A stretch of DNA of 64,000 nt, from NCBI GenBank assembly GCA_030374805.1, contig JARGSG010000014.1:992001-1056000 (forward strand). The letters are read 5' to 3'. The notes under the pieces are model-generated. The model saw nothing but the letters and a program-made list of their open reading frames with translations, did no database searches and was not told where the DNA came from. Each line of letters begins with the position of its first letter. Position 1 is the first letter of the stretch. This DNA is from Gracilaria gracilis (lineage: Eukaryota; Rhodophyta; Florideophyceae; Gracilariales; Gracilariaceae). A program made the position numbers and the translations under genes. Below, one piece after another: positions 41,243 through 52,600 of the stretch.

Positions 41243-42628
41243 CTAGGATTCGAAAGCATGAACCTGTCGCATACGGCGGGCAAGACATGCAATAGAGCAG
41301 AGGTACATGCCTTCAATATACGCCTCGCCCAGTATGCGCATACCACAAAGGTAATGCATTGGTGTACGACAAACCATGCATTTGTGGGCCGATGCACCAG
41401 GAAGATCACAGCCTCTCAAGGTACATTTGATACTTGAATCAACTCTACGTTTCTTCTCGGCTTTTTGATCTTGCCTCTTGGCATGGTGTTCACGCTTCTG
41501 TCCCAATCTATTCACTGCCGTCGGCATCTTTGCGGACCTGTTGTGTCTGCCACTACGAAGTGGTGTGATTTCATCATCAGTGTTGCCTTCGAAGCATTCA
41601 TTTACTTCCGCTGTTTGATCAGCCACTCTATCAGTTTCGTGTATCTGGCAGGGTGCGGGAGAGATTTCTGCGTCTGTATGGCTCTCGTTGACACTTGACC
41701 TGTATCTCTGTTTTCGTGCTTTTTTCTGCCTGACTCGTGACCTGCGACGTGATTGGAGTATTTCTTCCTCGTCTTGCTGTATATCGGAGTCATCTGCACT
41801 GGGGTCTCAGTCGCTCAACAGTATTGGCCGCGTAGTAACGTGTGCTTTCTCAGCAATAGTCGGAGAGATGATTGAATTCTGCTTTGAAATCTTGGGCTAA
41901 GTGCTGTGATTCCCTCCCCGTGTTCAAGAAGATTCTTCTTTAGTTTCACACTCGACAGCATCATCTCGAGCTGGCTGTGAAAACGAAATTCTAAGACCTA
42001 TTGGTGGCTTCCGGTTCTTTGGGTGAACCCAATCCTTGGCAGCTTTCTTGTATTTCTTATCAACCTTGAAAACTTCTTGTACAAAAAAATCCGCCGCCCA
42101 GTAGTCTTCAGACATTTGCAGGAAGCTGAAAGTAGCATTCAGCCTTCGACGAAGAGCCTGCATCTCCTTATGGAATCGATTATCGGCTTCCCAATACGTG
42201 AACTTTCTTTTCTGTATGGCCCAGTCTTCTTCCGAGCCCCCGCTGTAGAGCGTTTTGCGGATTCTCAGGCGGATTCTTCGTGCTCTTGACGCTGTGACGA
42301 TGGTATTGGATGAATCATAGGGCTGGTTCTTCCATGCCGCATGTGCACGGTTGAAAATCTCTGCGGCCGAACGCTGGCTACCCGATCCGTCCTTTCGGCG
42401 ACGAATGGACGCACATGGATACGCCAAATCGCCAGCCTTTTTGTGAACTCGTACTTCATTTGATTTCGGAGCCCTTCCCGAGCGTTGTGACTGGTACTGC
42501 TGTGGGTGCGGCATCGTGATCGAAGATTTCGATGAAGATGATTCTACGGATGGGTTGCGGTTGTGGGTCCGGTGACCAGCACTTAAGGAAACAAAGCGGG
42601 TTATGGGAGAAGCACCTTTACTGTCCAA
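41243..42628 (-). pseudogene. Zinc-finger protein B of the large transposon
   Basis: Two pieces in the same frame: 42628-41924 (234 residues, basic, containing SEEDWAIQKRKFTYWEADNR and an aromatic helical stretch) and 41626-41243. The second carries IKCTLRGCDLPG, AHKCMVCRTPMHYLCGM and EGMYLCSIACLARR, giving the same C..C-H-C..C-H-C-C..C arrangement as protein A. Stops lie between the pieces; an intron or nonsense decay are both possible. It is divergent from the transposase, 161 bases away, a layout seen in two-gene CACTA elements with a second DNA-binding protein. Function is inference. Confidence 0.5.
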
Positions 42629-42788
42629 CCAAAATGCACAAGTATTTTTGGTTTGGGACGACTCAGGACAGCTATGGGAAAGCCAAAATACTTTCTACAA
42701 CAAAGTGCAGTACAATCTCTCTACCTTTCATCGGAATTCGGTTTAGAACATGTCTCTCATCAACTATCCACCGCTTTGCAGTTCTTAG

Positions 42789-45700
42789 TTGTTCTTCCAC
42801 GATATGTCATCTTCAAGCCATTTCTTCATTTCTACCCCTCACTCATCGATTCCAGATGTATACTCTTCGGGGCCACAATATGTGAACCATGATGGTACGC
42901 CTTCGTTCGGAAGCAGTGTGGTCTATGCACCATTCGCAAAAGATTGTAGTGAAGATTGTAACACCATATCAGGAACTTCGACAGAAAGACCTCGTAAGCG
43001 ACAGAAGGTTTCGTTGTGGCAACAACTTCGACCCAAGAGCCCACAAGAACTACAGTTGGATTTTGGCCAGGTCCGCATAACGCCTTCACAAAACCAGGAG
43101 AAAATAATAAAACGCTTTCAACCACCTCAACACGAGCTACTTCTCAACGTTCCTGAGCTGTTGGACTTCCTTACTCATGAAGGAGAATTGCCCCAAGCGG
43201 ATTTGAGCGAGCGTGCAGATCTAATAAGAGAAACCATTTTTGGTCGCACATCACGTTCGGAAAAGGAAGCACGACATCTGGTACCTCTCTTGGACGTTTT
43301 ACAACACAGTACATGCCCCCGTGAAGATTGTAGAACGGGAACATTTTTCGTCTAACCCGCGGGGAATATCGAATGACTTTACACAGTTTGAAACATTACA
43401 TGATCAAACGAACCGGGGTTCAAATACAGTCTACTAAAGCATGTCCAGATGGACACATGGCGGCCACTGGGCAGTACAGAAACGAGCAGCATTGTCTCAT
43501 GAGAGGTTCTGGAAAACTTTTAGGGCATGCAAGAAGATTTGCTTACTTGAAACCGTCTAATCTTTTCCAGGCAATGTGCATGGAAAACAGCTCATTTCAC
43601 CAACTCATTGAGGGATGTTTTAGAGCAAAAAGAGCTTTGAAAATCGATGGCGAAAGCTACTTATTCGACTATTTTCATGGAAGCTCCTTCGTTCGGCAAC
43701 ACAAGGACAGACTCTCTGCATGGGACTCAGAAAGAGAACTATACATCTTCATTTCATTGAGTACAGATGGTGTAGAGATTCGGAAGCGCCACTCCTCTGC
43801 CTTGCGATCATGTTAGCCTATAATTCTTACCATTTTGAATTTGGACGTTTCCTACCGGTTCAGAGCGTTTAATACCCTCGTTCCAGCTATTATACCCGGG
43901 GCACATCATGGAGAACTGTTCGAAACTTTCTTTCAACCCATTTACGATGATTTGGAAGAACTGCGAGACGGTGTTCATATGATATGCTGGGATTGAACGG
44001 TGAGGCGGGTTTTTGCTTTCATTGTATTTGTTACTGCAGATTGGCCCGCGGCTTCAAAAATTGGAGGGTTTGTCGGACACAAGGGGAAACTTTGTTGCCG
44101 GTACTGCGAAAAGATATCCACATCTGGTGTGTTGATGCCGTCAGGAGGCCCCAAAAGCCGTAAGCGTGCCATTACAGGCCAAAATTACTATGGATGGATC
44201 AACGCTGAATGTCCAAATCCTCGTACAAATGCCACAATCTATCGCACTTGGGACACGATTAATAATTTGAACAGCGATCGATCTCGTAGTTTGGTTTCAA
44301 AGAAGACTGGATTCAAGAGGAGACCATTGATATCATGTATTCTGGGTGACTTTGTGAACGCCTTCCCGTACGACACGATGCATCTTTGCTCCATTGGTTT
44401 GGTATCGATGATGGCACGACTGACTTTTGGGGTGCATGAAAGACTTTGTGAGGGTTCTTTCTTTGCCATAAAAGCTGCTGAGGTAATACTCATCACCCGC
44501 TCTTTAGCTGACTGTCCCTCGGGCTTCCCAAGTGATTGGGGCCGGGTTCCAGTGTCTTTTGATCAGCTCTCAACGTACAAAGCGGAGAGCTGGAAAACAT
44601 TTGCGCTCTTTTACGCTGTGCCAATCCTCTCCCAATCGCATTGTGGTCGCGACATGATGGATCTTTGGATCACACTCCGAAAGGTTTTGTTCCTTGTTCT
44701 TGATCCAACTCCTCGAACGAACTCGACGGAACATCTCACCTTTCTTGTTCAGAAACTTCATGCCCTTTATGCAAAAACATTCTTCATCGACGACAACCAT
44801 TCTTTCATCTTTACACCTACCTCTCACGCCCTTCTCCACCTCCCTGATATTTTGAGGGAGAACGGTCCGCTGCTTAACGTATCACAGTTTCTGGCTGAGC
44901 GAGTTGTCGGAGATTTGGTGCGGTGTGCCAAGTCTCCAGACCTCCTTGAGACACACTTTTTGAATGAGGTTTTACATCGTTTTGGAGCAAGAATGCTATT
45001 TGGTGGTGTCCGTCAAGAACATAGGTTTCTTCCACAATCTGAAAACTCGAGGTTGAACTCTAATGTGTTTCAAAGCCTTCATGAAGACCATGACGTAAAT
45101 CTACTTGATGATGATACCCAGCAACACACCATTAGCCCGGAGAGCAACTCTTCGATGTCCTCTGTCTTGAAAGAGCCTTCAGGTTGGGGTGGTGGCTCAA
45201 TTTGGACCTTTAAAGGATCAGGAAGGTTTTTGGAAATGGACAAAATTCAAAGACATCTAATGCAATGTGTTCAAGCAAATATGCCTCCAGACACTACTTT
45301 CTCTGAAGTTGTATGGATTCAATCTTTTGAACGCGCCGTTCTCAGAGATGATGATGATGGCTTCGCGGTAGAGATATACTCTCGTTTTCGAAAAAGATAT
45401 AGATATCAATCGAGAAAAGGGTGTATGGCTCGTCAGGGACACTGGGTAGCTGCAAATTACGCATCCACTTGCCGAGAAAATGGGACCGATACGTACTATG
45501 GCAGTATTATAGGTCTCTACGAAGTCGGTGTCCGCGTCCAAAGCTCTATGGACATCGAAGAGGATATGATGACTGTCAAGATAGTTCTTTTGGAATGGCA
45601 AAATGGATTGCGTGTGAGCAAAAGGGACGAAACAGTTTCTACAAAATTGAACTCCAAGGAAAAAAGAGGAAGTGTATCTGACAAGTACAGATCTTTTGAG

Positions 45701-45823
45701 CCCGTATCCTGCATTGACCGTAAGAAAGGATATTTTGACCACAAAGGTGTTCGTTTTTTCCTAGACGATCTGCAGAGCTCTGTGTTCGGAGATGAGTCGA
45801 TAACCATACAAGGATGCGCTTAG
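42789..45823 (+). pseudogene. TNP2-type transposase
   Basis: The first piece (42789-43355) is N-terminal. A one-base shift near 43350 leads to the frame that runs to 45823, with TAG at 43814-43816 and TGA at 43994-43996. Diagnostic blocks: FISLSTDGVEIRK, then PIILTILNLDVSYRFR, IIPGAHHGE, LFETFFQPIYDDLEELRDGV, VTADWPAASKIGGFVGHKG with LCCRYC, FPYDTMHLCSIGLV and WKTFALFYAVPILSQ. These are the successive motifs of transposase family tnp2 (En/Spm-CACTA and Plavaka elements). The acidic residues in STDG, TADWPA and DTMH are candidates for catalysis. With three lesions it cannot make full-length protein as it stands. Confidence 0.85.
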
Positions 45824-48800
45824 CACTTCGTGGCCTCTATTCAAACGAGGCGCATGCCAGCCAGGCCCATTTTATTCGGGGAACGCGCCGACTACACAAT
45901 ATTACTGTCTGCCTATGAAACTCTTCAACAAATCGAAGAAGGTACATCATCTTTCCGGACAACTGTGGACCATTAGGTTTAGGGCGCTACGTATCTGCTC
46001 TCGAATATATTCCGTTCTCCATTAGGCAGTATATTACTTTCGCTCCCGCTCCTTGGAAGATTCTTTCCAGGAAATACAAACGTACTCGGCTCTAGTTGAA
46101 ACTGAATTGATCTTTGGTGCAAAAAAGCTACCCGATGAGAACCTCTATTTCCGGTAATCTATCAATAATGACTGAAGAAACGAACCATCACAGATTGTGG
46201 AATTTGGAGGCCCCATGATGGTGCGAAATGGATTCAAAAACTGGAAGAAAATATTCAGTGAAAATCTGGCTTCGCTACGTCTTTCATCGCTACTCCCACT
46301 TCTCGAACAAGAAAGTGAGACCCACGGTACAATGAGAGTTAATCACATGAGGCAAGCTGTGTATTTTATCCGGCAGAGTAAAGCCCAGTGAACGGGTATT
46401 GAAAAGAACATGAGAGTTTAGTGGGTTTGATTCTCAAACGAAAAGCCTTCGATTGTTACTCCAAATGCTTTCAAGGTTTGCATGTGACACATCCTCAATG
46501 CCCTTGCATGTAAAATGGTGCTTTCTTCGAAGATATTGATACAGAATACGGTACGCTTTGCGGATAGTGGGCCGATGAGTCTGAAATTGAGGTGAATGCG
46601 GCAGTGCTAGAAACTTGATTGAAACAGAGTTTGGCTATGGCTGGCTTGAATAAGAACAGATAAGCTGTCTTCGGCGCTGAGGAATGATCACAGTCGCCAG
46701 CAAAAGACCAAAAGAAGAAAATCAATAACATCTTGGATAAGCAGAATCTAAGCGTCGCAATGAAGAAATGCCGACAAGTTAATATAGAGCTTGATGCGGA
46801 CTCATTCACTTGACTGCAAATCTAACTTACATGTATTTATCTCGAGACGCAGAATATCAGGTTTCTGAAACCTAGAGTCGAAGGAAGAATGGTGCCTCTG
46901 GGCACAGGCACAAACACGGACGATTCCACGTGTCACATATTTGCACTTGAAAACAAATCAGTGTCATCCTTGTCACAACCCCCACACTCCGGCACCCGAA
47001 AACCGTACCGTTGCAACTCTCCTCTCCCCCTCATGCCCCACGGGGACTTTTTTTCGATTCGAAACCTCCCTACCGGGGCTTATGGTCCTCTTGTACTTAG
47101 AAAAGTGACAGGCTGATATCCTGAGGTACGATTTGGCCGCCAGGTTCTTCCCTACTTCTGGCAGCGACACTTCTTTCTCATAAGATGCGCCATCTACGCT
47201 CGATTTTGCTCTACTCCCGCCGATGAACGGTTTTCATTTTGAGGTGGGTCCCCGCGTATGCAACAATAATGCATTCCGCATGTTCTGTAACCCCGCCAAA
47301 GATCTAAGTTACATTCAATGCGCGTGTCCTATCGCTCAATGCAGTTGAGGTTGATTGTCTTTCATTCGATCTATTATCTTATAGATTGCTGCATTGTACT
47401 CTGGCTGCACCCCACCGCTGCATTCATGAATGGTTCGAGAGCGGCGTAGGGGATTCTCCCTACTGATAAATCTGTGTCAAATTCATCTGCCCTTGTACAG
47501 GATCGGTGGGGGACAATTCACTGTAGGATGTCCTCTCTCGTGCAAAGCTAGAAAACTTGGGCTCTCGCTTGCGGTGATCTACCCGAAGAAGGATTCGTAA
47601 TAGGGTCCGGCAGCGCAGCATGGTCTCGCATACCCCACCTATCTACTTTGGGCGCCAACTGCCCCTCATGAAACCCGTTCATTCTGAAGTTTTCTTTCTC
47701 GTATCATACAACTTGAATCTTTGCCTCGATTCTGGAGCTTCTTACTCGCATCAAGCAACCGGAGACTAGTACGTGGGTGGTTTTGAGGTTGCGAGAAATG
47801 GAAGCCTCTCTCTCAGCAACAAACTTCACATGCACTTCCTAATATTACCGTATAACGTGTAACTGCATTAGCAAAACACGAGGGGAGCAGAAAAGATGGT
47901 CGAGTTGTGCAATGCAAGGAGAGGAACATATGAAGCGCCTTGTGCGATTCCAGTGCAGTACGAGCATCTCTTCTGTGTAACGAAACCTCCACCATTGCAG
48001 CGATTATTGAATAAGGTAATGCTAGTGCTCATAACTTCAATATCGGATCTTATGTCGTTACTTTGAAAGCATTTGTTCCTGTTCATTCTCGTCGTGGTTC
48101 CGCCATATAGACAATCAAAGTCATTCCACTTCTTTGTTGGCTTAATTCGTATTTTTACAGGACACTTCTCTTCGTTGAGGTATGGGCGGCCATTCTGAGG
48201 ATCTCATTGAATATGCATTGTGGGCACCGTATGAAGAAAAGGATCCAGACAGCAAGAAATTCTCTACGGAGAAAGGGAACAGCTGGAGTGATGTGCTCAA
48301 TCGGGCAGGTGTACCAAGTACATAACTCATGAACGGGAGTCTCGATGATTTGTGAGAATCGTGGAACGGGTAGACATCAGGGGAAAGAAGGTTTCTCCGA
48401 GATAGTCTTGGAACCGAAAAAAAGGCATACTGGTCTCACCTTGTGCCGAAAGAAGAAGATGTTGTCAGAATACATCTGCTCGATGCCTCATACCTTTAGA
48501 CACGGCCCGTCATCACGTACTAGGTGTAATCAACTTCCCCAGCTTCTCTGGCAACGAGAATGTACATTTTGGTTATGGAAGCGGCCCCACTGCGCAGTAG
48601 AGAAACGGTTTTTTTGTGGGGCGAGCGATGAATTGACGAAGGTACCCGTGCACAGATGGGTTCATCCTCAAGTGGAACGTCAAGGTGCACATCCCCCATT
48701 TTGCTCCGGCCCTGTGTATTCCACGCAGGTATCCGAGGTGCCGTGGACCTGCTCAGTTTGAACACCTTCTTTTCTCGAAATGATGATCCGTACGACGTGT

Positions 48801-49159
48801 GTACAGCTACTGGCTGCCAAGAGCTGCCCATTTCTACGGCCACTTCATATATCCGACGCCGTTTCATCGCCACCGTTTTTGGGCTGCAGTTTTCCCGACG
48901 TGCAGTGGACATCGCTGTCTTTACTGCTGCAAAGATCGTGGTCTCCTTGTGCTTGCGACAGCAGTGCACATTTTCTTGCTATACCTCTTCATATTAGTGC
49001 AAGCCTTGGCGCCAGTTTCACGCTTTGGATGAATCTATAGGTGCCGAGAGACTTTTATGGCAATACGGGCACAACATATTTCTAAGAACTTATCGTATCC
49101 GACTTCTTTCTGTCTTCCCTTATTCATAAACGTCATTTCCTCATCCAATATGTTCCAAA
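45824..49159. other. Right internal region with remnants only
   Basis: Short frames with protein-like composition: 46197-46391; a 47-codon frame from about 48182 (SEDLIEYALWAPYEEKDPDS) ending near 48325; and 48345-49000 in changing frames (VINFPSFSGNENVHFGYG). They may be exons or debris of one cargo gene. No family identified; no RNA genes seen. Confidence 0.3.
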
Positions 49160-49475
49160 AATGCCTCCGTATTATATATAGACCACTTCTCAGACGCCAT
49201 GAGGCGACTTCGATGCTGCTGCTATTCTCTATCCGCCTCTTATTAGATATGTATATGAATTTTATCCCCATGGTTCCTCTATCGTATCTGCAGCGACTGC
49301 ACACTTTGTCATTCCAACATCCGAAACATATCTAAAATGACCTCCAATCAATATCAGTTTTATGTCTAATTTATACCGACACGTTATCCCAATTACGTCG
49401 GCAAATTATATCCAAAATATATCTCACGTTCAATATCAAAGTTATATCGGATCCATATCTCATATTTCTACTGGG
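49160..49475. repeat. Right subterminal repeat region
   Basis: Read on the minus strand it is rich in GATATG, GATATT and TTTGGATA words, mirroring the left end, and contains TCCGATATAA as the left end does. It ends in the right terminal inverted repeat. Confidence 0.6.
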
Positions 49476-49611
49476 TTCGCGGAGACACGCATATGCGCTT
49501 TTCTCATGAGGGTGCCCAAAAGTGCCCATGCACCCCTGCAACTTTGTATTCCAAGTACTTGGAGCACTCTTGAGGGACTGACAGGCACTCGACCACATCC
49601 ATACATCAACA
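49476..49611 (-). repeat. LTR family A, inner part of the split 3' LTR of copia element 2
   Basis: It continues the LTR interrupted at 25890, beginning with the duplicated TTC. It ends CATCAACA directly against the polypurine GAGGAGGAA (minus strand) and the last codons of element 2 pol. Confidence 0.9.
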
Positions 49612-52600
49612 TTCCTCCTCGAGTTCCTGACAAAGTCCAATCCTTTTCATGATGGTCTGAACACTCAATGAACCTAGGGGTTTCGTCAGAATGTCCGCAT
49701 CATTCAACTCAGTTGGAATGTACTTAACATCAATCACAGACTTCTTTACCAGTTCCCGAATAAAGTGCAGCTTTACATCGATATGCTTGGCACGACCCGA
49801 TGGGCATCTTTCACCAGAGCTCCAATCGATCGCAACCTGGTTATCAGAGTGCAGAGAAATGGCACCATCGATGTCCAAATCTAGTTCTGAGAGTACGCGT
49901 TTCATCCACACAACCTCCTGCGCAGCTATGATCAAAGAGTAGTATTCAGCCTCTGCAGTGGACAACGCCACCGAAGTTTGCTTCTTCGCACCAAAGAATA
50001 CCAAAGCTGACCCAAACTTGATCATTTACCCCGACATGGACTTGCGATCGGACTTGTCGCTCGCAAATTCCGAGTCCACATACGATTCCATGTCAAGGGA
50101 GCCCGCGTAACAATTCAGCCCATGCCTGCGAGTCCCTTGTAGGTAACGCAGAATACGTTCCGCTGCCTTATGGCAGTGTGCCGTCGGATTACTTTGGTAG
50201 CGTGCAAGAATGAGCACTGGTGCAAGAATGTCCACGCGAGTGCGAAGTGCCAAATACAGCAGAGACCCGATCATCTGCTGATAAAGCTGCACATCTTGAG
50301 GTGATTTGTCTTCCTCCTCCGCAAGTCCAGTGAAGAAAGATTCTACCATGGGACTGCGAGCTGGCTTGAACTGGACGAAACCGAAGCGTCGAAGCATTCC
50401 TTCGATGTACAACGGTTGGCTAAGTTGCACCCCAGTCAAACGACCAACGTTGTCTACGCTCCAAGTGAGTTACACACCAAGATACAGAGTTACTTTGTCT
50501 TCCACACGAATCTCGTACAAACTGCAAAGCTCCTCCAAGATCCCACACCGCTCTTCTGCACACGGAGTGAATATTAATAGATCGTTCACATACACAAGAA
50601 TGTATGCGTATCCTTTGTGTTTACTGGCCCGGCGAAACACACAAGGTGCACTTGGTAGCTCTTCAAAACCAATGGCTCCAAGATCGCGAGTGAACTTAGT
50701 GAGCGATGCCATTTGTGCTTGTTTCAGCCCGTACAATGTCTTTTGAAGCTTATAACATCGTGAGCCGAGTCCAGGAACTCCCCGTGGCGACATCACCCAA
50801 ACATCTTCGTCCAGATCGCCGTTGAGGAATGCAGTTTTCACATCGACCTGGGCGATATACATTTGCAAGCATAGCGTCAAGTAGAGGAAGAAACGTACTA
50901 TGCCAGACGACACCACGGGGGCCTAGGTTTCCATGTAGTTCTCACCAAGGGTTTGGTAATTACCACCGGCTACGACTCGAGCCTTGAAGCGTTCCACCGA
51001 ACCATCTGCATTACCCTTGACCTTGAGCACAATGTGCATTGGGAGTGGTTGCTGCGAGGGCGATTTGTCCGCTTTCCAAGTGTTCTTCGACTCAAGTGAT
51101 GCAAGCTTATCTTCAATGGCTGCTCGCCATAGGCTTTGTTCTGTAGGCGTTGCGGACATTGCTTCCTTAAGAGTGGGTTCATCACTTGTGGTAACCTCAA
51201 TTGCAGATGACTTTGCAGATCCAGCCATGAACCACCTGCGTGGTGCACGGCGCGTACGCTGCGGGTACCGCGATGTCTCAGTAACTTCCTTCGTAACACC
51301 AGGAGTATCGTGGTCATTGCTGGTTTCAAGCTCATTGTCACTTTCATCACTAGGGTTGTCACTGCCAACATGTTGTTGGTCACCATCGATGTCTTCATTA
51401 CTTGGTGCAAGTATTGATTCGTTACCCATTTCTTCGGAGCCTTCATCAGAGACACTCATACTGCCGTAGATGTGATCCAGATCTACTTCGTCAGGATCTT
51501 CAGAGCACGAGCCATCAGAGTCAGAGGATGGTCCAGAATCAACACCGTAGTCAGTGTCGGATGCACTCCCATCATCCTTGTAGTTCTCTAAGTGCTCTGG
51601 GCCTGGGAACGAATCCTCATCAAATGTGACATGACGCGAGCGTATGATACGCGGTAGACCATCATTATGTCCAACCAGAATGTCAAAGACACCATGCTCA
51701 AGAGCCTGCAAGTACACCCCCTCAAGTGCACGAGACTCGAACTTGTTTCCTTCGACCATCTTCAGTACGAAAGCAGAACATCCAAACACACGAGTGTGCT
51801 TCAAAGTCGGGCTGTTCCCAGTCATTAAAGAGTATGGAGTACTTCCAGTTGCTGAATGTGGAACGCGGTTCCGCACAAATAGTACATGTTTCAATGCAAA
51901 GGCCTACAAACATTCCGGCAGATCGGCCTGAATGAGCATAGCTCGAGCAGCTTCCTCCATGGTGCAATTGATGCGCTCGGCAATTGAATTGTGCTCCGGA
52001 GTATACGGAGGTGAGAATAATGTATCCTCAAACCCATGTCCTTCGTTTTCTTGCAGTGCAATATACTCCTTGGCATCATCAGAGTGCAGCTTCTTTACCA
52101 CCGCTCCTCCAAGTTGCTTCACCTTCAGCGCAACACCGTCGTATACATCACTGATCTCGCTGCGATGTTTCATGAATCCAATAATCACATAACGCGAGTG
52201 GTCATCCACGAATGCCGACGCATACCTGAATCTGCCTGGAAACGACGGAGTGAGTGTACCGATAATGTCAGTGTGCACTTTGTCACCAACAGACGATTCA
52301 CGAACAAACGTGCCAGGAAATGGAAGTTTGTGTGCTTTTCCAAGGCGGCAGGGCCCACACACCTCCTCCACTTGCGCGAAACTCGGAACTCCCTCTGCGT
52401 GTTTGTGCACCACCTGCAAATCCCTCGGGTTCATGTGCGCAAGTCGGCGGTGCCATAATTGTGTCAAAGCAGTCTTTGAGGCCTTCAACGCACAATCTAA
52501 CTCAACTTGGCTGGAGAGAAGACCGTGTTCGTGAGTGAAATGCAGTACCGGTTCTGGCATAGTGTAAAGTACAGAACGTTTATCGCGTTCTCCTGACCCA

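Larger units (their letters stand above)
25891..49475. mobile_element. 23.6-kb TNP2-type (CACTA/Plavaka-like) DNA transposon with cargo genes
   Basis: The ends are CCCAGTGGAAA (25891-25901) and, reversed, CCCAGTAGAAA (49465-49475), flanked by TTC at 25888-25890 and 49476-49478. The two flanks rejoin into a continuous LTR identical in layout to the solo copy at 14695, which proves an insertion event. Subterminal regions of about 300 bases at both ends are A/T-rich and full of GATATG/TTTGGATA words, as expected for transposase-binding repeats. Inside are a TNP2-type transposase (42789-45823), two zinc-finger genes, a photolyase relic and a large secreted-protein relic. A 3-bp TSD is typical of CACTA elements; the CCCAGT terminus is not the usual CACTA. 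Several genes are broken, so this copy is probably immobile. Confidence 0.85.
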
